A stretch of DNA of 64,000 bases from assembly GCA_022829145.1 (NCBI GenBank), contig CM040748.1, positions 3,037,501 through 3,101,500 on the forward strand, given 5' to 3'. This document shows, piece by piece, positions 1 to 13,900 of this stretch (its first letter is position 1; each line of letters opens with the position of its first letter). Below the pieces are notes generated by a model. That model was not told the DNA's origin. It worked only from the letters and a program-made list of their open reading frames with translations, and searched no databases. Position numbers and translations under genes: made by a program. The stretch comes from Albula goreensis (lineage: Eukaryota > Chordata > Actinopteri > Albuliformes > Albulidae).

Positions 1-1781
1 TTAGGCTACCACTAATGCTGGTTAACTGACACTGGCGATACAGACGGCACAGTGAACGTGTGTGATGTGGCTAACTTTCTGTGTGCAACGCCGGGACATC
101 TGAAACGAGTTGTTTGTAATGTATCTAGATGTCTTTAGCAGTGACAACGGGACGTGAAGTCGTGTTGTTTGCTAAGAAAGTGGAAAGCCACATTAGACGT
201 CTGTCTGTCTGCTGTAACTGCTTCACATGCATTTCTGATTGGTACTTCTAGCAACGTTTGAAACTTTACAGTAGCAAATTGTCTCCTAGGTCGCTATCGG
301 TAACATTAATGTAACGCTTTTGATTAACTGATATTATGATATTATGTACTAGCCTATCTAATTTGAAAATACAGTATGCTGGTTGTTTAAAAAGGCATAT
401 ATACGGTAACGCTACTACCTGAGAATGCCCACATCTGCTTTTACTTGTGTACTCTGAATCTTAGCTAGTCAGCTAAAGTTTTGTTAATGGTATTTAAAAC
501 GATTGTATTTTGTGAATAAATGACAGATATAATGGTAAATGGTTAAACTATTTGTGCACAGATTAAATGTAATGTAGCTAATGTACAGCTCTGTCACTAC
601 AGTCCCAATTCCTCAGAACTGCATGTAAGGGTAAATTAAAGCTAGTGACAGTGATTTTATTCGCTGTTTGTCGACCTTTTCATCTAGCGATAGAATTGCT
701 AACGTTATTGAAAGCTTGCCAGGCAACTTAAATCACTGGTGTACTCCTGGACCAAATTTATGGTTCACTGTTAGTAACGGTAAATCGGCAGGAAGTGAAC
801 AAGGAAGACGGTTCATTGATGTGCCTTCAAGCCTTTCTCTGTTCTGTTTTTTGAGGGGTAAGCTTAAACAACTTGTGTAGGTACATGTATGCCTTAAGCA
901 ATTGTCGGTCTCTCACCACAGCAAGACACACAATTGACCGTTTTGCTGAGAGTCATCAGTGTTGGGGGACATGGCATTTCCGAAGCGCCGTAGTGTGGGT
1001 ACCGCAGTCAGATGGTTAAACTTCATGTTTCATTTGTAGGTTCTTCACCGCCCAGCTGGTGTGACAGAAACATTACAGTTGTTCCATAACGATTTAAAGA
1101 CGATTTAGCTAATTACCATCGGAATTTGTAAAGCCAGGAATCTTTCTTAAATTGCGAAAAATTGTAAAACATGTACCCAGTAGTGAAGGAGCAAAGGTGA
1201 ATCAGATACACTGTCACTTACTGAATGTTTTGTTTGCACAGTTTTTTCTCTCTTTATGACACAAATCTCCGTAGTTTTTCTGTGGGGTCTGTACAGTAAG
1301 TGCAATGGAAAAGGTGTGTCATGCTCTTATCGCAGTTTGTTTAACATTAGAAATAACTTGAACCTAAACTAACTGTATCTCTAAAGAGCAGTAACGGCAT
1401 TGCAGGGCTGAGGAAACTGAATGCGTGCTGCACAAAGGAAAAAGTGAGCAATGCAATCTGAAGTTACGCAAAACAACCATATTTACCCGTTTCATCGCAA
1501 TAAATGTGCGCAGCCTCCATTGACGATTCCCTCTCGCTACACAATTATCTAACTGTGCTTGTCCAGAATTCAAGAACGTCCCGAATCTTTTACATCTTAT
1601 CAACTTATTCGTAGACATCTCTAATCTAACGTTTTGTTTATTTCTTTTAACCAGAACTGTGCAAGTACTTGAAAGCACAGCGTGGATTTGCGAACCTGTC
1701 ACAGCACTAAGGTTTTCTCTTCATGCAAACAGTGTAAACAATTCCTTTTTTGTATGCTTTTTTTTGTCTCGGCTCCCACAG
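1..1781 (+). other. 5' flank of pitpnc1, no gene seen
   Basis: AT-rich, non-coding-looking sequence upstream of the first coding exon. Open frames here are short, lack family resemblance and have no supporting splice context. The promoter and transcription start of pitpnc1 should lie here or beyond the left edge, but I see no CpG island or TATA element that fixes it. A GTAAGC donor-like site near 857 could close a non-coding first exon, but this is a guess. Confidence 0.4.
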
Positions 1782-1920
1782 GAAGTGGAATCTGCACATG
1801 GACCTTGCCTGACACAGCTCCGCACTATCTGGAACGTGTGTTTTAATTCCCGAGTCCTTTCTCCAGCCATTTGTGTGCCTTTGATCTGTCTTGCTGTGTG
1901 CCACATTGTCTCGGCAAGCC
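1782..1920 (+). other. pitpnc1: probable 5' UTR part of the first coding exon of pitpnc1
   Basis: A T-rich tract followed by CCCACAG at 1775-1781 is a strong splice acceptor 139 bases before the start codon. This suggests that the exon holding the ATG is preceded by a separate non-coding exon. The interval contains a minimal upstream ORF, ATG at 1798 with TGA at 1810-1812 (four codons plus stop), which could lower translation of the main frame. This is inference from sequence only. Confidence 0.4.
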
Positions 1921-1968
1921 ATGCTACTGAAAGAGTACCGTATCTGCATGCCCCTGAGTGTGGAAGAG
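1921..1968 (+). CDS. pitpnc1: pitpnc1 coding exon 1 (start codon)
   Basis: Sixteen codons, [16 protein letters not shown], matching the conserved PITPNC1 N-terminus. The start has G at -3 (GCC before ATG) and the exon ends exactly at a phase 0 donor, GAG then GTAAGG. The next exon opens with Tyr in phase 0. The exon is too short to stand out as an ORF and lies inside a longer unrelated open frame. Confidence 0.92.
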
Positions 1969-4900
1969 GTAAGGTATTTAATTCAATAATGCTGGTCATA
2001 AATGCCGGACCTGCTGCTTTTGATTGTATGATGTTCTTGCCTTTCCTCTCATGCAGCACTAACGACCCGTGCGCACAGATCCCTCTGTTGTGTGTGCAGA
2101 ATCTCATCTCGCAATCTTACTGCGATTTGCTACCAGCAAGCCTATTATAATCTTACAGTTCAAAAAAAGGTTGTTTGCTTTCATAGGGCATTTCAAATGA
2201 TCTCTTTGTTAGAGATGAAGTAAGCAAGTGGGGTAAAACAAGAATCAGCATAAATAAATTATATAGTCTGATTTAAAAAAAAAAGAAGCTTTCAGGGTAG
2301 TTACAAGACAGCAGTGTTGTGCTTCAGGTACAAGAGCTTCTGTTTGCCTCTGCTCATGTTTGTGCAGTATATTTAAACTCTGTTCATTCAGTTTGTTCAG
2401 AACATCTCAGATCTGTATTGCTTAGGTTAGGGGATTGTTTTTACAGTAGGCAAAGTAACTTTTTGGTCAGGTGCATTTATCGGCTGTGTGTTTAATTCAT
2501 GATTTGCAACTTGGTGTGGAAGAGAGAGAGAGGGATGATGGACATTCAGAATATGTTCGTTTTAAAAGGGCACATTTTCTTTATGTCACCTTAATGTTTG
2601 GAGGGAAATGTATCTTTGAATGCATTTTTGCTGAATCAGAATTGTAGCATGGGTCCCAAGCCAAAGTTTACCAACTGTAATTTTGGCATTTGATGTCCGT
2701 ATTACATTCACATTGGCTAAACAAGCTGACTGATTCTTGAATGATCCATGCATACATGAGAAATATTTACTCTAATAAGGTAGAAATAACCTCTCAACTT
2801 TAGGGACATGTATTTGCTCCCATGATAACCCATAACTACTGAAAAGCTATTTGGGGACCTGGTATAGTTCATTCACAGATTGTTAGTTATTTATGATACT
2901 AACAAAATAATCAAGCTACTTATAGTGCAAACATGATTATTTCCCTTGCTACTACTAGATAGATAAATTATAAGTTACTGCCCTTTGAAAGTGTAAAAGT
3001 ATAAATTTTCATTAAGTCTCCTAAATCCTGAATGTTGGATTCCCACCATCTCCTAGTATATAACACTTTTTGAATAATTTGTCTGTATGCTTTCGTTGTA
3101 AGATACATTTTTTAAGACGCAAGATTGCTCTTGTCTCACTAAAACTTCCTTCTTGTTGACAAGATGTTCATGACTGATGAGTAATCTATGAATTGTGGGT
3201 GATTTTGAATGTCTGATAAATTCTCAGTGCATGTGTGTCCACACATCCTCACTGCTGCCCTTACATAAAGCTGAGGGCTTATGTAAGGGCAGATTACGCA
3301 TAGTAAAACTCACTCTTCGGAATTTATAACTTTACAGTTGTGCCACTCAACTCCACATCCTGAGGGCCACAGTCTTTGCCGGTATTTGGGCGAGGAGTTG
3401 AGCTGATTAGTGAAACCAGGTCATGTAGTCAGTGTACAGTGCATTCGTTTTTTACACTAACTTAAAATACGCAAATTTGCTTTAACACCCCTTGAAACAC
3501 GATTGAAAAATTATTGCTTTACGCGATATAACGCACTTTAATGTGAGTGGTATTTTTAAAATAATAGTATTTAATGTTAATATTTAATAATATTTGAATT
3601 ATGGGGATATTACACTTGAATTACGCGATTTTGCTATACATAAGCCTTTTCAGGACCACTTCTTCACGTAAAATGCGAATGCACTGTATGGCTTTAGCAA
3701 ATACATGCATACCCTGCAGACCTCAGGACCTGGAGTTGCGTAGCACTGCTTTATGCAAATAGGAAGAACAATATCATATCCCATAGCAGTAGGTCAGAAC
3801 TTCTGTGATTTTTTTTTTTGGTCCTAAGGAAAACCTCTTGTTAAAATAAATTCCTGCCAAAATCCGCGTCAGAAGTTACTTGTGGTTATGGCTAGCTAGA
3901 GATGAAGACAAAATCTCTTTATCCAAGTGTAGCAAATGGTAAATATAAAGTAGCAAAACTGCATTATTAGCACATCCATTTCTTATAGGCGGGTTGGTCA
4001 CTGATATAATGTTAAAAATTTAAAAAAGCATTTTTAAGTGATTGAAGTGATTTTTAAAACAAAAGTGGGCTGGTTAAAATAAAGAGAACAACAAATTATA
4101 CGAAGAACTGATGAAACAATTTCATACTTATTTACGCTGCCTTTAAGTGGGTTATGTTGCCATGTTGTTCACCTGCCACCTTGTGTAACTGGATTTGTTT
4201 AAAAAATAAACCATTTGGTCACTTTTTTATCCCAGGCAGTGATGTATGCAGCCATAGTGGCATCCCTGTACGTAGGCCGACATTATGTTGATGTTATTCT
4301 TCAATTGTGCGTGGGCGCTTATGTGTTGGACCCTGCGCTAGCTGTAACTCTTGCTGAGTTGTCTTAAGCGAAGCCCTTTTGACAAGTCCACTCTCACTGC
4401 GTCTGCCTTCAGACCTCTGGAGCACTACCATAGTAGGCAATGTGTTTTATCTGATCTCCAAGAGTCACGTTGAATATGGGACATCTGACAAAAACAGCTG
4501 GTAATAGTCCAGGCCATGAGAACAGAGTGTGTTGAGCTTGGATATAGTATTACCATTTGTATGCGTTTTTAAGGGTATTATATTGTAAAGTAATGGTTGC
4601 TTGCCTGTCTTGTGGTTATGATCTCAAGTAGACCATAATAGATGGGGAGTAGCTGAAGGCTTGTGAAAGGACATATTGAAAAGATGAGATTTTTTATGCC
4701 AAAGAAAAAGAAATACTCAGTACCTGTTAAAGAAAGAACTTGAAGCAGTTATTAATTGAACACCATTTTATTCAGTTTGTTGGAAGTTTAATTGATCAGC
4801 TATGTGGCTTGCATGATTTTGTCCACTGAATTAAATTATTATTTTTTTGTTTTAAGTCTATATAGTTGCTGTAAAGTACACATTGATTCATATTTCTGTA

Positions 4901-7900
4901 GCCCTTTGTCCTTTGTTAAACACATCAAACTGTATTTAAAGATACATGTTCATAAATCAAACAAAGGGATCAACATAAGTGAGGAGAGAAATATTTGTTT
5001 CCTTTCAGCATTTTGACTCCCAGTGCTTGGAAAGTGGAAGAGTTGATTGTACAGTTGCTGTGTGTCTTTTGGTTCCAGCAGGAGGCAGAAAAATGTTTTC
5101 TGTTGCCTCTGAGACTGTCATTCTGCAGCCCAGTGTAATATTTCTGCCAAGGTTTTGAAAGGCTGACTTTTGAGGTTTTTTCTGATTTTTTTAGGCATCA
5201 GTTATGTGGAAAAATGCTTGGAGATTATATCTTGATGACTAATGACCATTCCTCTTCTGTTGACCAGAGAGCTTCATAAATTTCTTAGTGTTGAGGTTTT
5301 ATAGGAGAGCCACAAATGAGATACACTTAACCGCTTACTGCTCAGTTCACAGATATCAGTGTCCAGATGTATATGTTATATATACTTTATATGTTTTTTA
5401 TGCAACAAAGAAGAAAATGATAACAAGTAGTCTTTTGTTGTTACCATATTTGTTTTACTAGACTTGCATTTAAGAATGGATAGTGACTTATGTACTGGAC
5501 TGTGATCTACCTTTTGTCTGAAATATCGGTGTCCTTCTTCAATATCTTCAACAATAAAAAAATAAAAAAGTTCATTTTACTGTTGGGGCTGGCTTGTAAC
5601 TCAACCAGCCAAATTGGAATCAATGCATACTTCTAGAACACAGATGATTCCTTGTAAAAGGCATGGTGTGACACTCTTTTTGGAAGGGTCGATACTGGCC
5701 GTTTCTCACGTCTTCTCTGCATTCATCCTCTGTCAGCCAGTGCTTCTGTTTTTATTAGATGATAGGGCACAGATGCTGAAATTTTAGTGTGACTCTGCGT
5801 TTGAATCATGCCTGTAGATATTGTGACCTCTCTCTTGTGAAACGCTGTTCTTTACGGCGGTTTTTGAGATGCAGTGTGAAAGTAAGAGAAACACTCAGTG
5901 TTATGAACTCTGTTTGAAAGGGTCAGCGTTTTGCTGGATTTCTGTGGTTTCTGGAATAGCAACACGATCAGCCATGGATCTGACGTCAAACAAACCATTG
6001 TTCGTCCTTGCTTAAATTGAACCCATATGTCTATGGGCGTTATTATTTCAGTAAAGTAGGGGGGAGTTTTGTTGGAGTTTCAGCAGGGCTTTAACTGTCT
6101 TTTTAACTTTCTGTGAAACAGAAATCATTGTACAGCAGAAGTATTTAAGCATTGTTTTCTAAATTTGATACCCTCGTAGCTACTTTTTATATAGTTACCT
6201 CTTTGGTCTATCAACAACAGAGAACAAAAGTGAAAAGGCAAACATGCATTCATAGATTGAAAATCTGTTTTAGTTTTTCAAATGTAGTTGACTGGCTGCA
6301 TCGTATGGAGGATGCTAGCTAGCAGCTAGCTGGTTAAACAGCTAAAATAAAATTTGCTTTTACCATGCATAAAAAAGTTCATTAAGAAGCACTGACAGTA
6401 TTGGATTTAGTTTCAGTTTGTTTGGGAAACAGTGAGGAGCTAAAGACACCCCTCCCATAAAAAAAACAAATGTCTTTCACAGCTGTATTCACTGTGTCGC
6501 ACTTGTACTCCCCCGTAAAACATTTTTGACACCTCACTTGCTGCTGCCGCTTTTGTACTACATGCTCTAAAAACTTAAATAGCTAGTCCCTTAATGGTTG
6601 AGAGCAAAGTTTAATCTCATTAGCTAGGCTACAGCATTCATTTAAAATAAAGCTCTTCATTTTTCAATTAAATTACAAAATCCACTCATTTCTCACAGTC
6701 TAATTAGACCATACAGTTAAATTAAAGCAAAAGCTAGGCAGAAGGTATCTAAAACGTATATCACTGTACTTGATTTTTTTAAACTCAAAACAATCATTGG
6801 ATCCTCTGTGCCTTTTTATTTGAGTGTTTATAATTTTCCTTCTCCTTTCCTACATCTGCTTCTCAAGCTTCTTCATATACCTCCGCTTCTACGTCAGGTG
6901 TTTTGCTTCTTTAAATATGCTTGTCTCACTATTATGTATTAACTCTCCCTAACACTCAGTGTCTATTTTACCAGTACCATCCATCTGTTCACACCCACTA
7001 AAACTACAAACAAAACCTTCAGAGATTTAATATTTTCTGTAGTCAGAAAAAGACCATATTTAAAATATGTATATAATTTTTGTAGATAAATAATCAATTG
7101 TTTCGTACGATGCCTTGCATGATTAAAAGATAGGGTGTATGAATGAGCAAAATTCATAGTTTTAAACCAAGAAATTGTAGCCAGTGGGATAGACAGCCAT
7201 ATCTGCCATGTTTCATTTAAACATGCAGCTTTTAAGGTAACTCGCTAGCTATACAGTGTCTCATTAGCCACGTCTCTGCTAAATGTCTAAAACATAATGT
7301 TAAATGTAGTTGCTGCTAGCTAGGTAGCTAGCTAGTGACCAATGCCATCAATCACCTTTATATTTTATTTTCAGCAGTGCTCTTACCTTTTTCAGAACAT
7401 AGCTACTGTATGGACAGTTGGATAACTCTCCTCCCACCTGCATATGTTAGAGAGCTAGCAACAGTTCTTTTCTCCAGTTACCACTAATTAAAATGAACAA
7501 TGCTCACCTCAGAATTACATATTTTTTCTATTAATCTTATTAAGAAATCATATACAAGATGGAGAGGATAGAATCACCTCCATTATCTTTACATAAAGAT
7601 CACATTATTGTGTTTTAATGTCAATATGTTAATGTTTGATAGTCTGTTTCAGTGTACTGCTGTATGTAGCAGGTGTCAGAAAGGGTCTAAATGTAACATT
7701 AGCCGTGCATAACAAACAGTCTGTGCCCTCAGTCTGGACAGTAACCGCCCATTTACTATTAAATGAATTTACCAGGTCCATGTTTTGTGCAATAAACATT
7801 TATTAATCTCGTCACAAATGTTGCAATTACATGCTAAAATGCATTACCTGTTATCACAGTCATAAATTTAACTTCAGTGGTCTCTATATATCTAAGTGTA

Positions 7901-10900
7901 TGGACCGGTTTGAATACATATTCAGACTGTTACATCAGTAGTCCACAGCTGCACTGTGCTTCCTTGTTCCTGGTTATCATACACTGAACACACTTTATAT
8001 CGCATTACCAGAATCCAAACACAAGATCGTACATATTGTAATTTTATATAAATGTCACCCTTACCTACTGTATGTACTGCTGTTTACCTTTTTATATGAA
8101 AATTCACAAGTGAACTGAAACCACCCGTGCCATTGTTCCTAGCGGACTGTTTTCACATAGCTCAAATGTTCACAATTTAAGTAAGCATGATACTGTGGAT
8201 TCTGACCTCATTCAGCACTTCCCTATCATTTCTCTTGATATATGAAGCCCTAACTGGTTATACAATAAAACAATGCCAAGGTTAAATTGTTATGAGACTT
8301 CTTCATAAAGCAATGAAATTCATACTGTGTTACAAAGTGTAGAAAAACTTCATTACTTGACTACGAATCATTGGTCAAGAAAGGGATGTGAAACTTGGAA
8401 ACTAAGAAGTGTGATTCCTCAAACTGATGTAGTAGGCTATACCGTAGTTTTTTATGTGATATTTTATGTCACATAACCTTCAGGGGTTGTAAAGTGAAAT
8501 ATTAAACAACATCATAGGAATCATTTACATATGAGTTTGAGTGCTACATCCAACTGTAGAATATGAAAGCTGTGCAAATCATTAGACGTTTAGGAATGTC
8601 AACAAGTGACCACATTTAAAGAAGGCCAAATGGTGAGATTGCTGGATCGAAAGCATCATGTATAAGTGGAAGGAACCTAGCGCCAGTGTATGTTAATATT
8701 CACTGACTGGTTTCTATATTAGGTACACCTGTCCTTTCCATGAACTAGAATGGTCAATCAGCATGCTGTGCTCTTTAACGCATGTAGGCAGGTACCTGTG
8801 TCAGTCCAGATGGATGGAGAATAGGCAAGGTATAAAAGATTTAAGTGTCTTTTGAAGGTGACGTCGTAGACACGTCGGCATGAATAAATCAGAAATGGCA
8901 ACGCTGCTGGGGCTTTCATGCATATGACAGTGTCACGGGTTTCTCATGAATGGCGTGAAACACACTGCTGATGAAAGAGGCTGACGGAGGCTGACAGAGC
9001 TTGTGCGGCGTAACAGACAGGCTACAGTCAGCCACCTACCAACTGAGTGCAGCAGTGCAACTCGTCGTAACTTGTCACAGATGGGATGTAGCAGGTGACG
9101 ACTGAACCATGAAAAACAAGCAGATACTGATGCTATGGTGTAGGGACCACAAACACTGGAGGACTGGAGGAAAAAAAATACAAAAAATTTCATGTTCCAA
9201 TGAAACCCAGTTCCTGCTGTTTCATGCTGATGGGAGGAACAGGATATGGCAAAATCCACATGGGTCCAGAGATCCGTCCTGCCGGGTGTTAACAATGTGG
9301 GCTGATGCAGGTGCTGGTGGTGTAATGGCATGGGGTGTGTTTTCATTAGAACGTGTTGGGTCTCTGGTTAGGCAACTTTCTACTTCTTCTTTGGATTCGG
9401 GACAGGAATGTGCCTGTCTGCTGTGAGGTGGGGCCCTACACTGTATGGAAATCCAATATTCAGAAAGAGTGAATCACGGACTGTATTGTCCCAAATCGTC
9501 GCCACACCCAGCTAATCAGCCAATATCAAAAGCCATAGTGTTCCTTCTCTGGAGTGCCTCTACTTGCCTGTCCTTTTATGCCAATGCTGAATCAGCAGTA
9601 ATAGGTGGGATTGCCTTTTTTTTATTATTTTTATTTTTACCTTTTTTTATTTGAGAGAATGGTGAAATCTTCTAACCAATGTGCCCTACAGTAACACTGC
9701 TACTAGCTAGCTTGCTAATGCTCGCTGTTTGTTGCTTTCAGTACGCAAGCCTCTCATAGTGGTAGTGACATCACGAGAGATGATATGTAGAGCTCCCTAA
9801 TTCTGGTGGGCAGGGACTGATTTTTTTGAGCATATGGTTAAGCTTAACCACACTTTTCCACACCATGGCCAGGTTACACATTAGGTCCCATGATAAGAGT
9901 GCAGAAAAAATTTTTTTATGCATCCAGAACTCTGAATAGCATTGCCAATCAGAGGCACTTTGTAGAGGCAGTGTATCCATCTGTGAATGGACTCTTGCAG
10001 CAGGATGTTGCTCCATACCACAAGGCTAGGGCTGTCCAGGAATGATTCCCAGGACATTAGAAAGAGTTCAGTGTATTGTAATGACCTTTCCAGTCTCCAG
10101 ATACCAATCCAGTGGAGCATCTGTGGGATGGGATGGAATGAGCTGTTCAGAGTAGAGATGAACCACCAGCTAATTTGTAACATCTATGAGAAGCATTGGA
10201 GTTGACATCGGTCTGTCCATACCTTCAACAATTTCAGACTGTTCCGAGGACCAAAGGAGGAATGGCTTGCCAGTAGATACATTTACATAATAAAGTGATC
10301 ACCTCATGTATATTTATATTCAAGTTCAAAATAAAAAGTGTTTTATGTAAATAACTCGCACACATTTACAAACGAAACACTCAAAATTGATACTGGATGA
10401 GAGGATACTTGACCAACATGGACATGAGGAAAGTATGTAACCGTGCAGTGATGGTCACCATGGAAACAGACTCATTCCTCAGCCAGTTTGTATGTAGGAT
10501 AAATGTAGCATATCTTTGTTAAAATAGAAGTGGAGACAAGAAGCTGTTGTGTGTGCACATATATAGTAAAGCATATTTGCTGTGGCCTTTTGGTGTTTAT
10601 GCTTATAACTTTGAGGAAAGCAGAATATAAAAAAAAATTGTCTTTCGAAATATGATATTGATCTCAAAATAATTAAGAGGTCCTGAACCATGTGGAAGTC
10701 AAGCAGGTTCTCAGAGGTCCTGAAAGACAGGAAGTGTGAAACGGCCACGTTTCCCGCATGAATCAGCTCAATCTGTTACCATTGTGCATGCCATCATGCA
10801 AATTTTCTGTCTTGATTCCAGCACGCTGCAGAGCTGTCTGGCTGTTTGAAACGGGATTAGCATACACTTGACCTCCAAAGCTCAACGTTATCTGCCTTCA

Positions 10901-13900
10901 TCTGTCCCACTCTGCTGGTTTTTTCTCCCCATGTAAAGACGACATCATTTCTTTTGTGAACCTGCTCAGGAAACAAAAAATTTAACATTATTAAAGCTTG
11001 AAGCATTATTTTCCAAGACTAAAGACTTGTCATTTCTTTTGCGAACCTGTTCAGGAAGAAATCTCGGATCGTTAAAAGCTTGAAGAGTGCTCTTTTGAAA
11101 TCCCTTCAGTTCTTGTGCCTGGCCATTTCCTTTGATTAAAGCAATTACTAGTGATGGAATTTTGGACACTGCTCACCCTTTGAACTGCACACTGCATATT
11201 GTAAGTGGAGTTGTTCTTGGTTCCACAGCTGTGCATATACTGCAATAGAGATGTCCAGCATGCATCTTGGCATTATTCTCGTAGTATGAATCTTCACTAG
11301 CGCAAGCATTTATAGCCTGGCTTCTATTGTGGTTGGTGGACGCTAATAATCTGGAGCTCGACTCACTGAAATGATCTGTGGCCATGTGAGCAACTGATTG
11401 AAATGGCTTTCCTGGAAAGGGGGAGTTAGGGGTAAATAAAGGTTAGCTCAAACAAAGTACTCCTTGTTACCCAAGTATAGATTGAAACTGAAAATAGGCT
11501 GAGAAAAAGTGAGAAACATTTGTGGTATTAAGTATCAAGGCCAGTCGTAAATAGGATTGCAGGATTTAGAAAATAGGCTAAGTGGACTCTGTGTAGTAAA
11601 TACTGAAGCTGTACTTTTGTCTGGAGTTATTAGTTTAGTGATAGTATTTTATAAGACATAATTAGCTTTGATGAAAAGTATTTATATTTATTGGTAGGAT
11701 GGTTGTCAAAAAACCATTCAGCTCTCTTCAGATTTAACTGGTTGGTTCGCCGCGAGTACACCTTGTGATGATGTCATCCATGTGCACGGTCGTGGTCCTG
11801 AATATTGATGCGAATGGAAGACGGCGTTAGATCTGAAGTGATTGTGTCTGTATTTGAGCGATGTCCCTCATGTTGGTGTTGCATCTGATTCGCCTCTTTG
11901 GCAGTTCATTTTCAATAGCACATCTGTCATGGGGGAGAGCAGGAGAAACAAGGGGTGGGGGTACTGGATGTGGATTCATCTTAAAGTTTGCTTAAATCAG
12001 TGATTAAAATAAACATTTAAACATGCTGCCAAGTCAATTTCAAATGATCAATTTACAGTATTCATTAAACCAGTTGATGTACAAGCAGCATATTGCCTTG
12101 GTGAGTATAGTACATTTTTCAGCAGTAATTAACCCTAAGTCACCTTTTTCATGATTTAGTGAACTTGAGAAGGGGAAAGAAATCTCAAATCAATTACAAA
12201 ACAGTGGGATCTCCAGGCTACACAAGTAAAGGTATTCATGGTGACCTCAGGCCAGGTACCATAGAATTAACATAAATAGTTGGAGTCTGGGTTTTGAACA
12301 TTAAACTGTAGTTTCCAGCAGTGGGAGATTTGGATCAGTTTCTCGGTCTGACATGACCCCTTGTCAATCACCGGTCAAGTGCAGGCTACAGTCTGTTATC
12401 AGTGAGAGATTTTCCTCTTCGCTGGTCATCACAAACTCCCCTGAGTGACTTGGAGAAACTATCGGGAGAGTATATACTCTTCACCTGTGTGCATGATGGG
12501 GGGTGTTGGGGACCTCCTTGTTGGGGATTCTCTCTGGTAATGGGTACCCACAAACCACAGAGAATAAAGAAAAGAAGCCGGGAATGCAAGAGAACGAACA
12601 CTCCAGAACTCAAACTCATGGACAAAACTCCATGCCAAGAAACAGTGAGCTGAAAATACCATCACTCTATCAAATGGCATATTCTAAAAACTTATATTTA
12701 ACATACATTTGGCATATTCATTTTTTTTTTTTTGCAGACCTTGTGAACTACAGATACACATACATGCCTATCTTAGTAGGAGATCCTGCTATGAGTTTGA
12801 TATGTAGATTTATGCGTTTTTTTTAAAAAAAAATCTTTATGGGCATTAAGCATTTAAAAAAAATACAGTAACAATTATAAAAGGAACAGTTCCAATGAAT
12901 AAGTATTTAGTGCAGTGTTTTGATGTCAAGTTCGGACTGTTTCACGTTTCAGAGTTCCAACAGACCTCTGTTCCCAGTGTCTGCAAGTATAACTCAGTGG
13001 TCCTGCTGTATGTCAACCATAAACCCTAGTAACCCCCTGAACTGGAATGTAGAAACAAGAGTTTCCATTTTCAGGTGATGCATATCTACCCCTGCAGTAA
13101 TTAAAGAGCGGCACAGTATGATACAACTGGAATTTCAACATGTGTCCCGCGCTGTCAGCTGAGTGCTCATGCTTGATGTTCTGTTTGCACCTCTCGCTCG
13201 TTCAGCATACCACGTGTGTCACGACTTTGCGGTGCGCTGGATGTGACTTCTGAGGCTGGCTGTCACGTGAAACGGAAAGATGAATGAAACTGTGACCTCT
13301 TACAGAAACACGCCTGTTTGAGTTTGCAATTTTGGCAGGAGTAGTTTGTGACCACTGTAAGCGCACTACATCAGCGCTGCTCAGCAGGATAAAGGGAAAA
13401 AGTTGGCACTGCTGAAGCTTACCAGGCTTACCTGCACAAATGTCAAATTTGAATGACTTAATTAGAGTGAATAAAAGATATTAGGAAAAAATTACCTACA
13501 ACTTAATACAGTCTACCCACTCTATTCAGTGCCTTGAGATTGAAATACTGGCTAGATTATCTTGGCATAAATACATGTGTTTACATGTTGGTTGACAGCT
13601 CTTATGAGGTCTGGAAATCTTTTGGACATCCACAGTGTGTCTGTAGCATACAACTTACCTTATTCACTCTTAGAAGAAAAGTATTTTCCAGTACCTTTAA
13701 AAGTTTCTCATTTGTCCTACTGTGGGAATCCTTAAAGGTTCATCTTAGATGCAGATATCTTTAAGGGCTTATTGTCTTTATAATATAGCCCTCCGAATAA
13801 GGTTCTACAGGGAACCTGTGAGTGAAATCGGTATCAAAGACGAACCTTTAAAGGTTCTCCCAGCAGGGCAAGCGAGGAACCCATTAGGAACCTTGTTATG

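Noticed and set aside
1659..2150. 163-codon + strand open frame overlapping the pitpnc1 start
   Set aside because: It is in a different frame from the conserved [16 protein letters not shown] start, crosses the exon 1 donor and has no family similarity.
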